DNA of 39,361 nucleotides from Spraguea lophii (lineage: Eukaryota; Microsporidia; Spragueidae), in the NCBI GenBank assembly GCA_001887945.1, contig LDOQ01000135.1, positions 1 to 39,361 on the forward strand, in the 5' to 3' direction. Within the stretch, counting starts at the first letter, position 1, and every line of letters begins with the position of its first letter. Below are positions 19,601 through 29,765 of the stretch, in pieces. A program made the translations under genes and the position numbers. The notes under the pieces were generated by a model. That model did not search any database and was not told the DNA's origin. It saw only the letters and a program-made list of their open reading frames with translations.

Positions 19601-19617
19601 TATTATGAATTTAAATT

Positions 19618-20619
19618 TTAACTCTTACTACTAGCTATGTCTGTAAGTATATTTTTTAGATTTTCTTCATCTTCACTCCATGAATCAAAATGTTTATTTT
19701 CTTTTTCGATTTCTGAAGATGGTTCTTTTGTTTCATTTTTCTGTGTGTCATTAAAAAATACTTTATGTTGTTGTCCAAATTTGGTATTCATTGGTACTGG
19801 TTGAAATTGAAATATGGATTTTTTATTATTGGTGTATGGTTGAAAGCTGGGTTGGGGTGTTTTTCTTTGAAATAGATTTGATCCATCGATGGATTTTCTG
19901 ATGGGTATTCTTTGTATTGAAGCATGGTATGCTAGTGTGTTTAGATTTTTGAGGTTGTATGGTTTTGTGGATGGTTTTGGAAGATGGGGTTTATGGTGAT
20001 TGAATTCTGGTTGTACGGGGTTAGGATTGGTGGGTTGGGTATTTTCGTTGTTGTAATATAATTTTTCTACTATTTTAACAATATCTTTGTTGGATACTGC
20101 TGACATGGATCTTTTTCTGATATATTCTTTTTGTAATGAAGAATTCCATTGATTTTTAATTGAATTGTCTGTTCTACCTGGGAGGTATTTACTAATCTCT
20201 GACCATTTATTTCCAAAAATATCATGAAGTTTGTATATCATAATATTTTCTTCTAAACTGAATGGTTGTTTATTTATACCTGGATTTAAATGGTTATGCC
20301 ATCTTTCTCTGCACTGTTTGCCTATTCTTGTTCCCATCAATCTTCCTATATCCGACCAATTTTTCCCAGAATACAAACTTACCAATGTTCTTAATTTATT
20401 GTCTTCATCGTGTGTCCACGGTCCTTTTATATATGTTGGACCATGCTTCTTCTCATTTTTCATTTTTAATACATTTTCATAATTATTGTTTATATTTTCT
20501 GTATTATTCATTTCGTCACACATTTCTATATTCCATTTTCTATTCATTCTTCCTTCATCGTGTGTAGATATTGAATTTTCTTCATCTTCGCTTTTGATAT
20601 TACTATTGTCAAAAAACAT
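19618..20619 (-). CDS. R2R3 Myb-type transcription factor
   Basis: A 333-residue protein with two Myb repeats. Repeat one spans about residues 65-112 with Trp 68, 88 and 107 (PWTHDEDNKL, NWSDIGRLMG, QCRERWHNHL); repeat two spans about 118-162 with Phe 120 in place of the first Trp, then Trp 139 and 158 (FSLEENIMI, KWSEISKYLPGRTDNSIKNQW). GRTDNSIKN is the typical recognition helix of R2R3/c-Myb proteins, so sequence-specific DNA binding is expected. The rest is low-complexity (Pro/Asn/Gln-rich) apart from an acidic C-terminus that could activate transcription. TATCCCTTGT precedes the ATG. Cdc5 is less likely, as its repeats would lie at the very N-terminus. Confidence 0.92.
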   Translation of the reverse strand: MFFDNSNIKSEDEENSISTHDEGRMNRKWNIEMCDEMNNTENINNNYENVLKMKNEKKHGPTYIKGPWTHDEDNKLRTLVSLYSGKNWSDIGRLMGTRIGKQCRERWHNHLNPGINKQPFSLEENIMIYKLHDIFGNKWSEISKYLPGRTDNSIKNQWNSSLQKEYIRKRSMSAVSNKDIVKIVEKLYYNNENTQPTNPNPVQPEFNHHKPHLPKPSTKPYNLKNLNTLAYHASIQRIPIRKSIDGSNLFQRKTPQPSFQPYTNNKKSIFQFQPVPMNTKFGQQHKVFFNDTQKNETKEPSSEIEKENKHFDSWSEDEENLKNILTDIASSKS

Positions 20620-20881
20620 ACAAGGGATACGTAAATAGTTGATAAAATTGGAAATTTATCTAAAAAAAATTTTTTATGAAGAAAAAAATCAATATAAAGA
20701 AATGTATAAAGAAAGGAGCATATTTTATCTTTCATATTTAAAATGGTAGGATGTAAAAGTAGTAAAACTTTTTGGGTTTTTTATGGTAAATTAATTTTAT
20801 TTTTATAATAAAAAAATTTTCATATAAATTTAAAAAAAAAGATTTCAAAAAAAAATAAAAAATATTATTAATGATTTAATA

Positions 20882-21035
20882 GCATATTTTATATTGTAAC
20901 GATTTAATAATTGTATTATAATGTACTAATGACATATTTAGTATTATAACGATTTAATAATTATATTAAGAATATATTTTGTATTATAATGAGTTAATAT
21001 ATTATTAACATATTTTATAATATAATTTAATATAC
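20882..21035. repeat. Degenerate tandem repeat
   Basis: Four units related to ACATATTTTGTATTATAACG followed by ATTTAATAATTATATT, starting near 20882, 20931, 20969 and 21004. Confidence 0.55.
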
Positions 21036-21054
21036 TCTTTTTTGTAATATATTC

Positions 21055-21217
21055 TTTTTTTGTAATATAAAATAAAAGGACAATTGAATTTTTTTTTGTT
21101 TTGACATCTATAAAATGTCTTATAGTTCCTGAAAATTAATAGTTGTTTTTAACGTTAGAATACGTTCTAGAATGTTTTAATTTATGTTGATAATTTATTT
21201 TATATTACAAAAAAAAA
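21055..21217. repeat. MITE-like element with perfect 22-bp inverted repeats
   Basis: Left end 21055-21076 (TTTTTTTGTAATATAAAATA plus AA) is the exact reverse complement of 21194-21215, separated by 117 bp that contains the palindrome-like AACGTTAGAATACGTTCTAG. It lies beside transposase remnants. AT-rich composition weakens the significance. Confidence 0.45.
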
Positions 21218-21589
21218 TATTTTAAAAAAAAGATTCAATGTAAATTTTGTATTTTTAAAAAATTATCATATTCAACCCTTTGCGAAAATTAAACAATATC
21301 TAAATTCATAATAAAATAATAAATGACACTTAGAAAGCAGAAGGATTATTATAAAAACAAAAGGATATTATAAATGTAAAAGATAGATGATACCATAATG
21401 GTCTAAGGCAATTAGAAGTATCTACAGAAAGATGCCAATAAAATTTTGACATTTTGGAATTTTAAGACATATGAAAAAAATAAGTTGAATTAAAAAAGAA
21501 ATATAGAAATGGATTAAAAAGTTTATTATTTTATTTTTAAATCTACTAATACTTCATGAAAATTGAAATTTTTTCTTTTTAAGAGAAAA

Positions 21590-21975
21590 TATGCATTATG
21601 TTCTGTTATATATTTTTCCGCTTTGGAATGTTATTTATTTAGATATTTTTAAACCAAATCCGTGTTTATTTAATTTTTTGTGTGTTAATGTTATTATTTT
21701 TTGGATCAACAAAATATTCATATTTTCTTTATTACTGTTATTATATCCTCTCCAACTACTTTTTATTATAATATTGTCCTCTTTTATATATTTTCCTATG
21801 ATTTTATTAAGTTCTGTTAAATATCTTATTTGGTTATTCTCGAAAAATGTATCGGAACTTTCACTGTTGATACCATCTATAATCCATAGATTTTCTAAAA
21901 TTCCACTTTTATTATTTCCTTTTTGAAATACATGATTTATCCATTTCTATTCAAATCTTATTACCACTGGCTTTC
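21590..21975 (-). pseudogene. Decayed Merlin/ISXO2-like transposase, copy 1
   Basis: Reading the minus strand from about 21970 gives, across frameshifts and stops, the ordered segments of an ISXO2/IS1595-type (Merlin) DDE transposase: IEMDKSCISKRK (family: VEIDES.f.kRK, first catalytic Asp kept), KGNNKSGILENLWIIDGI (nrGr...WV.G), RYLTELNKIIGKYIKEDNII, KSSWRGYNNSN (family SD.W..Y; the second Asp is replaced by Ser) and, in another frame, YFVDPKNNNINTQKIK (FV.P..G.HTn.IE; frame then lost). At least two frame changes and an internal stop, so it is dead. The + strand open frame over it is a shadow. Confidence 0.8.
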
Positions 21976-22189
21976 TTATTGTATTTACTATGAAAAAATA
22001 TTGATTAGGATTTTAATAACTTTTTTAATCGATGAATAATTAATATTATATTCATTTGTTATATTCTTATATGAAGAAAAAATACAAATTTTATATATTA
22101 TTTTTATGAGTATTGTAAAAGATTATAACACGTCTTTATGAAAATTATTTAAATATAATCTTGCTTATTTCCTTGGAAACCCATTTGAA

Positions 22190-22565
22190 AACCCCGATGG
22201 AGATGGAATAATAATTCATTTTTATAACATCTCAATAATTACGAGGTATGAAGATATCGGAAGTGTTAGTCCATAAAACACTGTTTAGGTTGTTGGTGTA
22301 ATGGATGTATATAGCAGAAAATGATGTTTGTCAATTTTACAATCCATAGCAGGAAATGATTTGTTTAAGTTTTTAGAAGAATGGATTTTATCAGAATCCA
22401 TAATACATATTGATTCCCATAGGTCGTATTTGAGATTATCTTCCTTATAATACATTCAGTTTACAAGTAATCATTCAAGAGAATCAATATTAATAACAGG
22501 AGTCATATTAATTACATTGAGGGTGTTTTGGTCCATTTAAAAAACTAAGAAGAAAATATGATTCC
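22190..22565 (+). pseudogene. Decayed Merlin/ISXO2-like transposase, copy 2
   Basis: The + strand reads, with one in-frame stop, VGVMDVYSRK then CLSILQSIAGNDLFKFLEEW and ILSESIIHIDSHRSYLRLSS, matching the WVvGvvd....., L...I..gsiIhSD.w.sY segment of Merlin transposases with the second Asp present. After a stop the next segment IIHSVYK and, further on, NRSHINYIEGVLVHLKN matches H..VNHS and VHTN.IEg.W..LK, including the catalytic Glu. The two copies point away from each other and differ clearly, so they are separate insertions rather than a simple duplication. Confidence 0.82.
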
Positions 22566-22959
22566 AATTGATCCAATGTGAACAACTTAAATATTTTTTT
22601 ATCTGAATTTTGTTTTAGATATTATTATGATGTATAGGACAGAGGAAAAACAATGTTGAACCTTTTCTAGGCCGTTATGGTATTTCGTCAACCCAAAATA
22701 AATATATAATAAATAAAGATTTAAATATATTTTTTAATATCTTTGTTTTTAGAATATATTATTTAAGTATTACATACTTCCATTATTCATATTATATCTT
22801 TTAAGATTATCTACTACATATATTATTTGAAAAGACAATTAAATATATTTTGATTGATAATATATTTATATAGACAAATGATTATATTTGTATTCTCTAA
22901 CATATCATATTTTTTGTTTTAAAACATATTTTAGTTAATCTTTGTTTCTCAATGTTTTA

Positions 22960-24849
22960 ATGATAGATAATAACTGTAGATGTTGTAGTAGTAAAAAATG
23001 TCTTAAATGTAAATATTATGAAGATATAGAAGAAAAGGAGTATATATTAAAAAAAGAAACAATAAATGGTGTGTTACAATATTCTATTGTAAAAGATATT
23101 GGTAATGAAAAGAATAATAACAATAATAAAAGAAATAATAGTAAAGAATATAAAAATAATATTTATAATAATGAAATAAGCAATACAGTTGTTGAAATAA
23201 ATAAATATATGGATAATTTAAATATCTGTAATAACGCAAGAGACAATACAATTGTTAAAAATACAAATATGAATATTCATCCAGAAGAAACATGTAATGT
23301 TAAAGATAATGATTATGACAAAAATGAAGAAAATAATAAAATATTTAAAAACAATAAAGATAGTAGTATAATTGATAACAATGTTATTGATTCTATAAAA
23401 AACGTGGAAATTGATACTGAAATAAAAAATACTGAAATGTTAGATTGTCGGGATTCTAAAAATACAATATCCATTACCAAAAATAATATTTTTGAAAAGG
23501 TTAATGAAATTATGCCATCGTATAAAGACAAAAGAAATATAAAAAAATATTCTAAAGACGATATCCTAAAATATAATTTAATAAAAAATGATGATATTAA
23601 AACCGAAACTTTAATCAAAAATGAAACTATTCATCACAACATAAAAATAAATGATTTGCCATCCTTAGAAAAAATAATGGATAATGAGGAAATTGAGGAT
23701 AGTGTTACAGACAAAAATAAAGATGATTTCGAAGATAATAAAACAGATGAAGATGTTAATTCAGATTTTTATAAAGAAGAATATATTTTGAACGAACCAG
23801 AAGAGGAAAAAAATTCAAATTGTAATTCGAATGAAAATATAATATCTAAGTCTAAATACAGAAAAGGTGGAGGACGTGTGTATGGTGATATCTATGGTTT
23901 TTATGGTTCAAAAAACTATGCATATCCTACAAATTTTTCTAAGATGGTTGAAAAGTGGTATGGATTTATTAATGGAGATAAGAGAAAAGAAAAAAGTATT
24001 TTTAGGATATGTAAAGCCGGGTGTTTTAAAGAAAAAGATTTTAATCTGGAGAAAAGAGTATTGGAAGGTGTTCCTTTATTTTTAAAGTATAGAGTATGGA
24101 AAAAGTTATTAAATAGAAATTATGTAGCTGAGAGAGAAAATGTAGATTTCAAAGATCTCAAAGAAAAATATTGTGGATATGAATACCAAATAGATGTAGA
24201 TATCCAAAGAACGTTGAGGGAACATTCCTTATATTTTGAAGAATATGGAGATGGACAATGTGATTTATTCAATGTATTGGTAGCTTTTGCTAATTATGAG
24301 CCTAGAATTGGATATTGTCAGGGCATGAGTAATTTTGCAGGAATAATTTTAATGTATTTTAATGAGGAAGAGAGTTTTGATATGCTGAAAAAAATTATTT
24401 ACAAAAATAATCTTGTAGAATTATTTGATCATTGTTTATCTAAACTCAATGGAATTTTAAATGTTCAAAAAAAGTTGATGTGTATTTTTACTCCGCAGAT
24501 AGTGGCACACTTAGAAAGGAATGGCATCAGTTTATCGTCTTTCATGTGTTCTTGGTATCTTACTCTCTTTTCTAGGTTTGATGTTGAGTATGTTCTTAGA
24601 TTTTATGACCTTTTTTTCTTTTATGGATTTTCTATTCTTTTGGTTATTGCATGTGCAATTTTGAAATATCATGAGAGTAGAATATTAGAATATCAAAGTG
24701 AAGGTTTAATGGAATATTTAAATAATTTGGAAAATGAAGAGATGAATTTAAAATCCATTATAAAGAATATTAAAATGTATTTAGACTTGGTAAAAATCAA
24801 AGAGATAGAAAAAATGATAGAAAAGGTAGACCCTAATAAAAAAATATAA
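22960..24849 (+). CDS. TBC-domain Rab GTPase-activating protein
   Basis: A 629-residue protein. The N-terminus is Cys-rich (C6, C8, C9, C14, C17), then about 280 residues of Asn/Lys/Asp low complexity, then a TBC domain from about 375 to the C-terminus. It shows LEGVPLFLKYRVWKKLLNR, IDVDIQRTLREH with the catalytic Arg finger (about residue 417), PRIGYCQGMSNFAG with the catalytic Gln (about residue 454), SLSSFMCSWYLTLFSRFDVEYVLRFYDLFFFYG, and the final helices. Both dual-finger residues are present, so it should stimulate GTP hydrolysis on a Rab and terminate a step in vesicle transport. The start is the ATG at 22960; an ATG at 22952 runs into a stop after one codon, and an upstream TTG is not credible. 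No CCC motif. Confidence 0.92.
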   Translation: MIDNNCRCCSSKKCLKCKYYEDIEEKEYILKKETINGVLQYSIVKDIGNEKNNNNNKRNNSKEYKNNIYNNEISNTVVEINKYMDNLNICNNARDNTIVKNTNMNIHPEETCNVKDNDYDKNEENNKIFKNNKDSSIIDNNVIDSIKNVEIDTEIKNTEMLDCRDSKNTISITKNNIFEKVNEIMPSYKDKRNIKKYSKDDILKYNLIKNDDIKTETLIKNETIHHNIKINDLPSLEKIMDNEEIEDSVTDKNKDDFEDNKTDEDVNSDFYKEEYILNEPEEEKNSNCNSNENIISKSKYRKGGGRVYGDIYGFYGSKNYAYPTNFSKMVEKWYGFINGDKRKEKSIFRICKAGCFKEKDFNLEKRVLEGVPLFLKYRVWKKLLNRNYVAERENVDFKDLKEKYCGYEYQIDVDIQRTLREHSLYFEEYGDGQCDLFNVLVAFANYEPRIGYCQGMSNFAGIILMYFNEEESFDMLKKIIYKNNLVELFDHCLSKLNGILNVQKKLMCIFTPQIVAHLERNGISLSSFMCSWYLTLFSRFDVEYVLRFYDLFFFYGFSILLVIACAILKYHESRILEYQSEGLMEYLNNLENEEMNLKSIIKNIKMYLDLVKIKEIEKMIEKVDPNKKI

Positions 24850-25021
24850 ATATCATTGATCGCAAATATAAAATAAAATCGTTGTTTAAATTATTTTTAT
24901 ATTTACCATTCAGTTTTAAAAATCAATTTTATATTTAAAAGTTTTCATAACAATTTTGAAACATTTATGCGACAGTTTCTGTTTCATATGATGTTTTTAT
25001 AATTCTGTATATTTTCTTCGT

Positions 25022-25591
25022 ATGAATTCTAAATTTATTAAAAGCAGTATAAAAGTATTATTTGGAACTATGCATATATTATTCTTTGTATTTAGTTTAT
25101 TAATGTTTATAGGAAATATATTTATATCTCTAAGATTGGGTGTATATCTATCTAAAAAAATAATCGTTGTATTATTCGCATTGTCGTTATATTTTATGAT
25201 ATTGTCAATTAGTGGATATTTTGCTTTATTCAGAAAAAATAGAATGGTATTGTTTTTGTATATTGCATTAGCTATATTTGGTATGAATATAATATTATAT
25301 TCGATAAATATTATTACTAGAGATACTGTAGTAAATTTAAATAATGTCTGGAATAAAATGGACAATTCAGCAAGAAATAAAATACAAAGAAAATTGGATT
25401 GTTGTGGATATAACAATGTAAATGATAGAAAAGGAAGTAAATGTAACAGTGCTATACCATGTAAACTTATATTTAATCAAATCGTTATACAATTAATAAA
25501 GAGAATAAATATAACGAGTATAACTATGTTTACTATGCTGTCTATAAGTTTGGTTATGATTTCGTTTTTAAAACTGAAAAGTAATAAATAA
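25022..25591 (+). CDS. Tetraspanin-like membrane protein
   Basis: A 189-residue protein with four membrane segments at about residues 11-37, 46-70, 74-98 and 164-184, a short first loop, and a second loop of about 65 residues. The second loop contains the tetraspanin hallmark: IQRKLDCCGY, with CCG at 127-129, plus C141 and C147 (CNSAIPC) that would complete two disulphides. Polar residues and basic short ends fit the family. The large loop is short compared with animal proteins. Tetraspanins organise membrane partners, and the fungal one Pls1 is needed for host penetration; a role in this organism is inference. No CCC motif precedes the ATG. The gene lies 172 bp after the TBC gene. Confidence 0.83.
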   Translation: MNSKFIKSSIKVLFGTMHILFFVFSLLMFIGNIFISLRLGVYLSKKIIVVLFALSLYFMILSISGYFALFRKNRMVLFLYIALAIFGMNIILYSINIITRDTVVNLNNVWNKMDNSARNKIQRKLDCCGYNNVNDRKGSKCNSAIPCKLIFNQIVIQLIKRINITSITMFTMLSISLVMISFLKLKSNK

Positions 25592-25606
25592 AATGATATT
25601 AACTAA

Positions 25607-25813
25607 TTATTTTCCAAGTGTAATACATATTGTATGATCATTAATAATATTTTTATATTTTAAATGAGTAATAACTTCGGAAAATGGATTTTGGACAATA
25701 AAAGGCCTCGGTATCACCATTCTGGAATCCGCGACTTTTATTGTTTGTAGAATAATGGACACAATCTCAGTAATATGTGAGTGTGTGATTGCCCTTCCTC
25801 TAATGAGAAACAA
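25607..25813 (-). other. GC-elevated open frame without ATG
   Basis: About 68 codons are open on the minus strand, closed 5' by a stop at about 25830. The stretch 25690-25810 has clearly higher GC than its surroundings and the translation (RGRAITHSHITEIVSII, PRPFIVQNPFSEVITHL) is not low complexity. The only initiator-like codon near its 5' end is TTG; the first ATG is internal. It could be an exon after an intron, a gene fragment or a remnant of a mobile element. I do not recognise the family. Confidence 0.35.
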
Positions 25814-26949
25814 AGCAAAATAATATTGTTATAAATAATAGATTATACTTTTGCGAAGAATGATTTTAAATTATACTGTTTTTTAATATGCTTTTATTTA
25901 TAAAAACTTTTTAGATAGCTGAAATTTGTCATAATTTGTAACTTTTGGTTATTGAAAATCTCTATCCGACATTTACAAGTTATTATATCAGATGAATTAA
26001 CCCATTATATCTCATAATTCAGAGATAAAAATGTTGTATATATCATATGCAATCATAATCTATATAATTCTTAATTTCTGTCATGATATAATAATGGTGA
26101 ACCACAAATCAATACAATATTTTTCATAAAACCAATCAGATTTTGTTTAATTATGGCAATAGTTTTTATATAGATACGTAATATTACATTAGTACCATTT
26201 TAATGATTTTATATTAAGCAGTTTCGAGGTTATTTCTTCCAAATAATTTTCAAATGTAACAACTACCATACTATATAAACACTCTTATTATGTTGAATCG
26301 TTTAAAATTAAAAATTTGGATAAAGATTATTGTTATATATGCTGATATTGAAACTTTTTATGTGTCAATCTTGAAGGTTATTGATAACCTCCAAGTGCGA
26401 TTTAGAGGATAAAATATACAATATTCTTATCTTATGTCATTATATTATAAATACATAATATTAGTTGCAAAACATTAGTAATATGTGGTTAGAAAGATAT
26501 CTATCCTTTTTATTATAGGAAAGAAAAATAAAGAAATCATTATGTAATAAGAGTATGCATATAGGAGTTCTCGTTCATCTCTAAACATTTTCTCATTTAA
26601 GTTAATAAAACGAAAAAAGAAATCAACAAAGTTTAATAAAGTAATAAAATATTTTGTTTATAGATATCAATAATTCTTAAAAATTTAAGCTTTTCTTATC
26701 TCATAAAATCTGTTTTCAATAAAGGTAATAAATTTATTCTATGATTTAAGAAAAATATAGATTTTACGTGTTCTTAACCAATTTTCATTGACATTCAATT
26801 AAGGAGGAGTATGTGAAACTCCTTATTTTTATAATATATTCTTTGATTTTTTGTTTTAATTCAAAATGGTGATACATTATAATGTTGTAAACTACTAAAA
26901 TATCATCGTAAATCCGTTTTCGGAATAATCACATATTAACCTAATAACA
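25814..26949. other. Gene-free region
   Basis: About 1.1 kb with broken frames in all directions. No RNA gene or clear mobile element recognised. Confidence 0.4.
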
Positions 26950-27660
26950 TATTTTTAAAAGTATGTTCTATTAACAGTATGTGAATTACATAATAATCTA
27001 TTTTCGATATCTACATATAAATATTATCACATATATGTTTTTCGTTTTAATGCTGGATATAATATTGTTGACAAGAGTACTTCTAGGAGAACAATCATAT
27101 TTATTTCTTATAAAAACATTAAACGCCAATTTCATCCATAAAAACAAAAAATTTATCGTTTATTTCTAATATTTCTTTCAGAATATTTTTTTGTATAATC
27201 TTCTCTTTTTTCATTCGTGGTATCATTATTTTCTTTTTCAAGAACAATAGGAATTTTTTACACTGTAAAAATAAAATCGTGAAAGGTACGATTTATTGTC
27301 GATCTATTCACAGTTGTATTATGTTTCCTAGTGATTTATTCTACGTATTCATAGAATGTGATGGTTACATATTGCCTTGTCTTTGTTATTAAATTCTATT
27401 GTTTCACCGTTTATTTTTTTCTTTTTCGCTTCTTTCATTGTATGTTTTAATATACTATATACCGTTTGTAATTTTATGTCAAATGTTTTTCAATGGATTT
27501 TGCGATATAATCTTTGATTTTTCATTGCTACTACTCTTATTCATATTTCGTGCGTTATGTTTTTTTTGAATATATATGGTATTAATTGTTTCACTCGTAT
27601 TATTATCCCGGTTTTCCACAAATGTGCTTATTCTCCTTTTAAATGTCTTATTATATTATA
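26950..27660 (-). pseudogene. Decayed IS630/Tc1-mariner transposase
   Basis: Minus-strand reading yields ordered parts of an IS630/Tc1-type DDE transposase split by frameshifts: an N-terminal part around 27640-27480 (FVENRDNNTSETINTIYI), an open helical stretch 27480-27360 (IKLQTVYSILKHTMKEAKKK), EINDKFFVFMDEIGV at about 27160-27123 (family ivFiDEtGf, second catalytic Asp kept), then after a +1 shift FNVFIRNKYDCSPRSTLVNN and IKTKNIYVIIF (family mR..yGrSprGt.v, grnisv), and after another shift KIDYYVIHILL with FKNMLL. Several stops and frame changes show it is dead. Confidence 0.8.
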
Positions 27661-27953
27661 AATATGATTAACTAAAAACATCTTGTTCTCTCCATCTTTG
27701 AAATGTAGATTTTTAAAAATATAATGATCAATAAAAATTAGAGAAAGTTTTATTTGAAAATTTTTAATTCAAATTTTGTCCATAAATATGATATTTGTTT
27801 TTATCCTTTATTTTTTTTAAATTCTAGAATACTTTTTTACGTTCCATGGGAATTGATTATGTATTTTGATTTTTATCAACAATATAAACATTTGACTATA
27901 TTTTTTTCTTTTTTTGAAAAATAAATTATAAAATCATTATTAAGAAGAACCTC

Positions 27954-29765
27954 ATGGATGTTTCATGGAAGAATGTTGATATTTTTGTACCAAACGAAGG
28001 AAAAAGAGTACTGGGAAAATACGCACATCTTATAGAAGATTGTTCTGGAAAAGCCAGAAAAGGTAAATTAATGGCGATAATGGGTCCAAGTGGAAGCGGA
28101 AAAACAACTATGTTAAAAGCATTGGCAGGGCGAATACCACCAGGATCAAAAACAAAGGGGGCCATATTGGGAGATGGGAAAGAAAGAGATATAAATGAGT
28201 GGATGACAAAAACTGGATATGTAGACCAAGATGACAATATTTTCGAATCCCTCACTGTTTATGATACAATTATGTATGCCGCCAAGTTTAGAGCAGTAGA
28301 TCAAGAATGCCTAAAAGAAAAAGTACAAACTATTTTAAAAGATCTAAAAATAGAAAATATAGCATATAACAAAATGAATAGTATTTCAGGAGGAGAGAGA
28401 AAGAGAACTATGATAGCTGTAGAATTGGTATCTGATCCAAATCTTATATTTTTAGATGAACCAACATCTAGTCTTGATACATATCTTACTATTTCTTTTG
28501 TAAAACTTTTAAAAGAATATGCAACCAAATCAGAAAAAACTATTATTATTACAATTCACCAGCCACCACAAGAAGCATTTCGATGTTTTGACGATCTTCT
28601 GCTACTTTCCCAAGGAAAAACTGTTTATTGCGGAGAAGCCAATAAATGCGAAAATTTTTTTCAAAGTTATGGATTTATAAGAAATGAAACTTCACCGTTT
28701 TCTGATTTTGTATTAGATGTATTAGCAAGAGAAAATATAGAAAGTAATCCAATTAAAGACATGATCAAACAAAATAGTTTAAAATATGGTAATAATGAAG
28801 TTTTAGTACATAAACAGAAAAGAGGAAACGATATGTTTTTTGATTTCAGGTTCAATTTAAGACATATTCTATTATTAACTAGAAGAAGATTTAGTGTTTA
28901 CAAATTAACCAAGGGAAAGATTTGTTCATATATTTTGAAATTATTGGGTATTTATATATTTACATGTGCACCATACAACATAATCGGAGTAAAAGAAAGA
29001 ACAAGCTTAAGTTTTTTTTCAAGAGAAAGAATTACCAATCCGTGGTTTAACCTCTATTTCTTCTTTATTACAATTAGTTGTTCTGGTTCTGTATTTAGTA
29101 TGCTCCCGGAATATGAAATTATTAAAAGAGAAATAGGAGTTCGAACATATTCTATATTATCATACTTCTTTTCGATATATCTATCTGAATTGTTAGAACA
29201 ATTGCCATTTGTACTCATATACATAATAGTCTCCTTTGTAATGATAGGAAAAATATTATCATGTTTATTCATCTTTATAACCATTAGTGTATTTGTGATA
29301 ATATTACCATCGTTTATTCTATTTGGAACAATTACAAGAAATACCAAAACATTATATTTTTTTATCCTAATTACATTAATAGTTGCAGTTTATTCTACAA
29401 TCCCGTTTTATATTGTTAATACAAACTCCGATTTTGTTGAAATACCAAACGGAGTATGGCAATTTTTGTTGAGTATAAATGGGGGTTGGCCTCCATCGCT
29501 ATTTATGCATTTGTTTCTTTATATTACGATTAAATTTTATACGCTCCCGATTATTTCGAATGCGCTTTCCAAAGAAGAAAGTATAGAAATCCAAAAACGG
29601 ATGTTAGACGCTGTTTACAAATCAATGCCACCTTTTACAATGCACATTTTGGTATATACATGTTATTCTATATTAATATTAATATTGTATACATTACTTT
29701 GTATCTTTTTAATGGGAATTATGTTCCGACCAGCTATAAGGATGAAGCTTTCAAATAAAGAATAA
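27954..29765 (+). CDS. ABCG-type half-transporter
   Basis: A 603-residue reverse-orientation ABC half-transporter (nucleotide-binding domain first). Walker A GPSGSGKT (44-51), Q-loop region YVDQDD (89-94), signature SGGERKR (145-151), Walker B LIFLDEPTSSLD (164-175) and H-loop IHQPPQ (201-206) are all intact. ERKRTMIAVEL and the TSSLD tail are typical of the White/ABCG group. The C-terminal half (from about residue 310) has about six membrane segments. Half-transporters act as homo- or heterodimers, usually exporting lipids or hydrophobic molecules at the plasma membrane; the substrate is unknown. AACCTC lies directly before the ATG, a weak form of the start motif. Confidence 0.95.
   Translation: MDVSWKNVDIFVPNEGKRVLGKYAHLIEDCSGKARKGKLMAIMGPSGSGKTTMLKALAGRIPPGSKTKGAILGDGKERDINEWMTKTGYVDQDDNIFESLTVYDTIMYAAKFRAVDQECLKEKVQTILKDLKIENIAYNKMNSISGGERKRTMIAVELVSDPNLIFLDEPTSSLDTYLTISFVKLLKEYATKSEKTIIITIHQPPQEAFRCFDDLLLLSQGKTVYCGEANKCENFFQSYGFIRNETSPFSDFVLDVLARENIESNPIKDMIKQNSLKYGNNEVLVHKQKRGNDMFFDFRFNLRHILLLTRRRFSVYKLTKGKICSYILKLLGIYIFTCAPYNIIGVKERTSLSFFSRERITNPWFNLYFFFITISCSGSVFSMLPEYEIIKREIGVRTYSILSYFFSIYLSELLEQLPFVLIYIIVSFVMIGKILSCLFIFITISVFVIILPSFILFGTITRNTKTLYFFILITLIVAVYSTIPFYIVNTNSDFVEIPNGVWQFLLSINGGWPPSLFMHLFLYITIKFYTLPIISNALSKEESIEIQKRMLDAVYKSMPPFTMHILVYTCYSILILILYTLLCIFLMGIMFRPAIRMKLSNKE

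Larger units (their letters stand above)
18928..19617. other. Convergent intergenic region
   Basis: About 690 bp between two converging genes. It holds a possible 3'-end SINE scrap (19231-19262) and a tandem repeat tract (about 19400-19600) and no credible gene; the open frame 19371-19634 is translated repeat. Confidence 0.5.
20620..22959. other. Transposon graveyard, 2.3 kb
   Basis: No intact gene. Listed separately: a degenerate tandem repeat, a MITE-like inverted repeat and two decayed Merlin/ISXO2 transposases. The 22630-22959 part before the TBC gene holds nothing recognisable. Confidence 0.7.

Noticed and set aside
21591..21926. 111-codon ORF on the + strand
   Set aside because: It is the antisense shadow of the Merlin transposase remnant; composition is Phe/Leu/Ile-rich.
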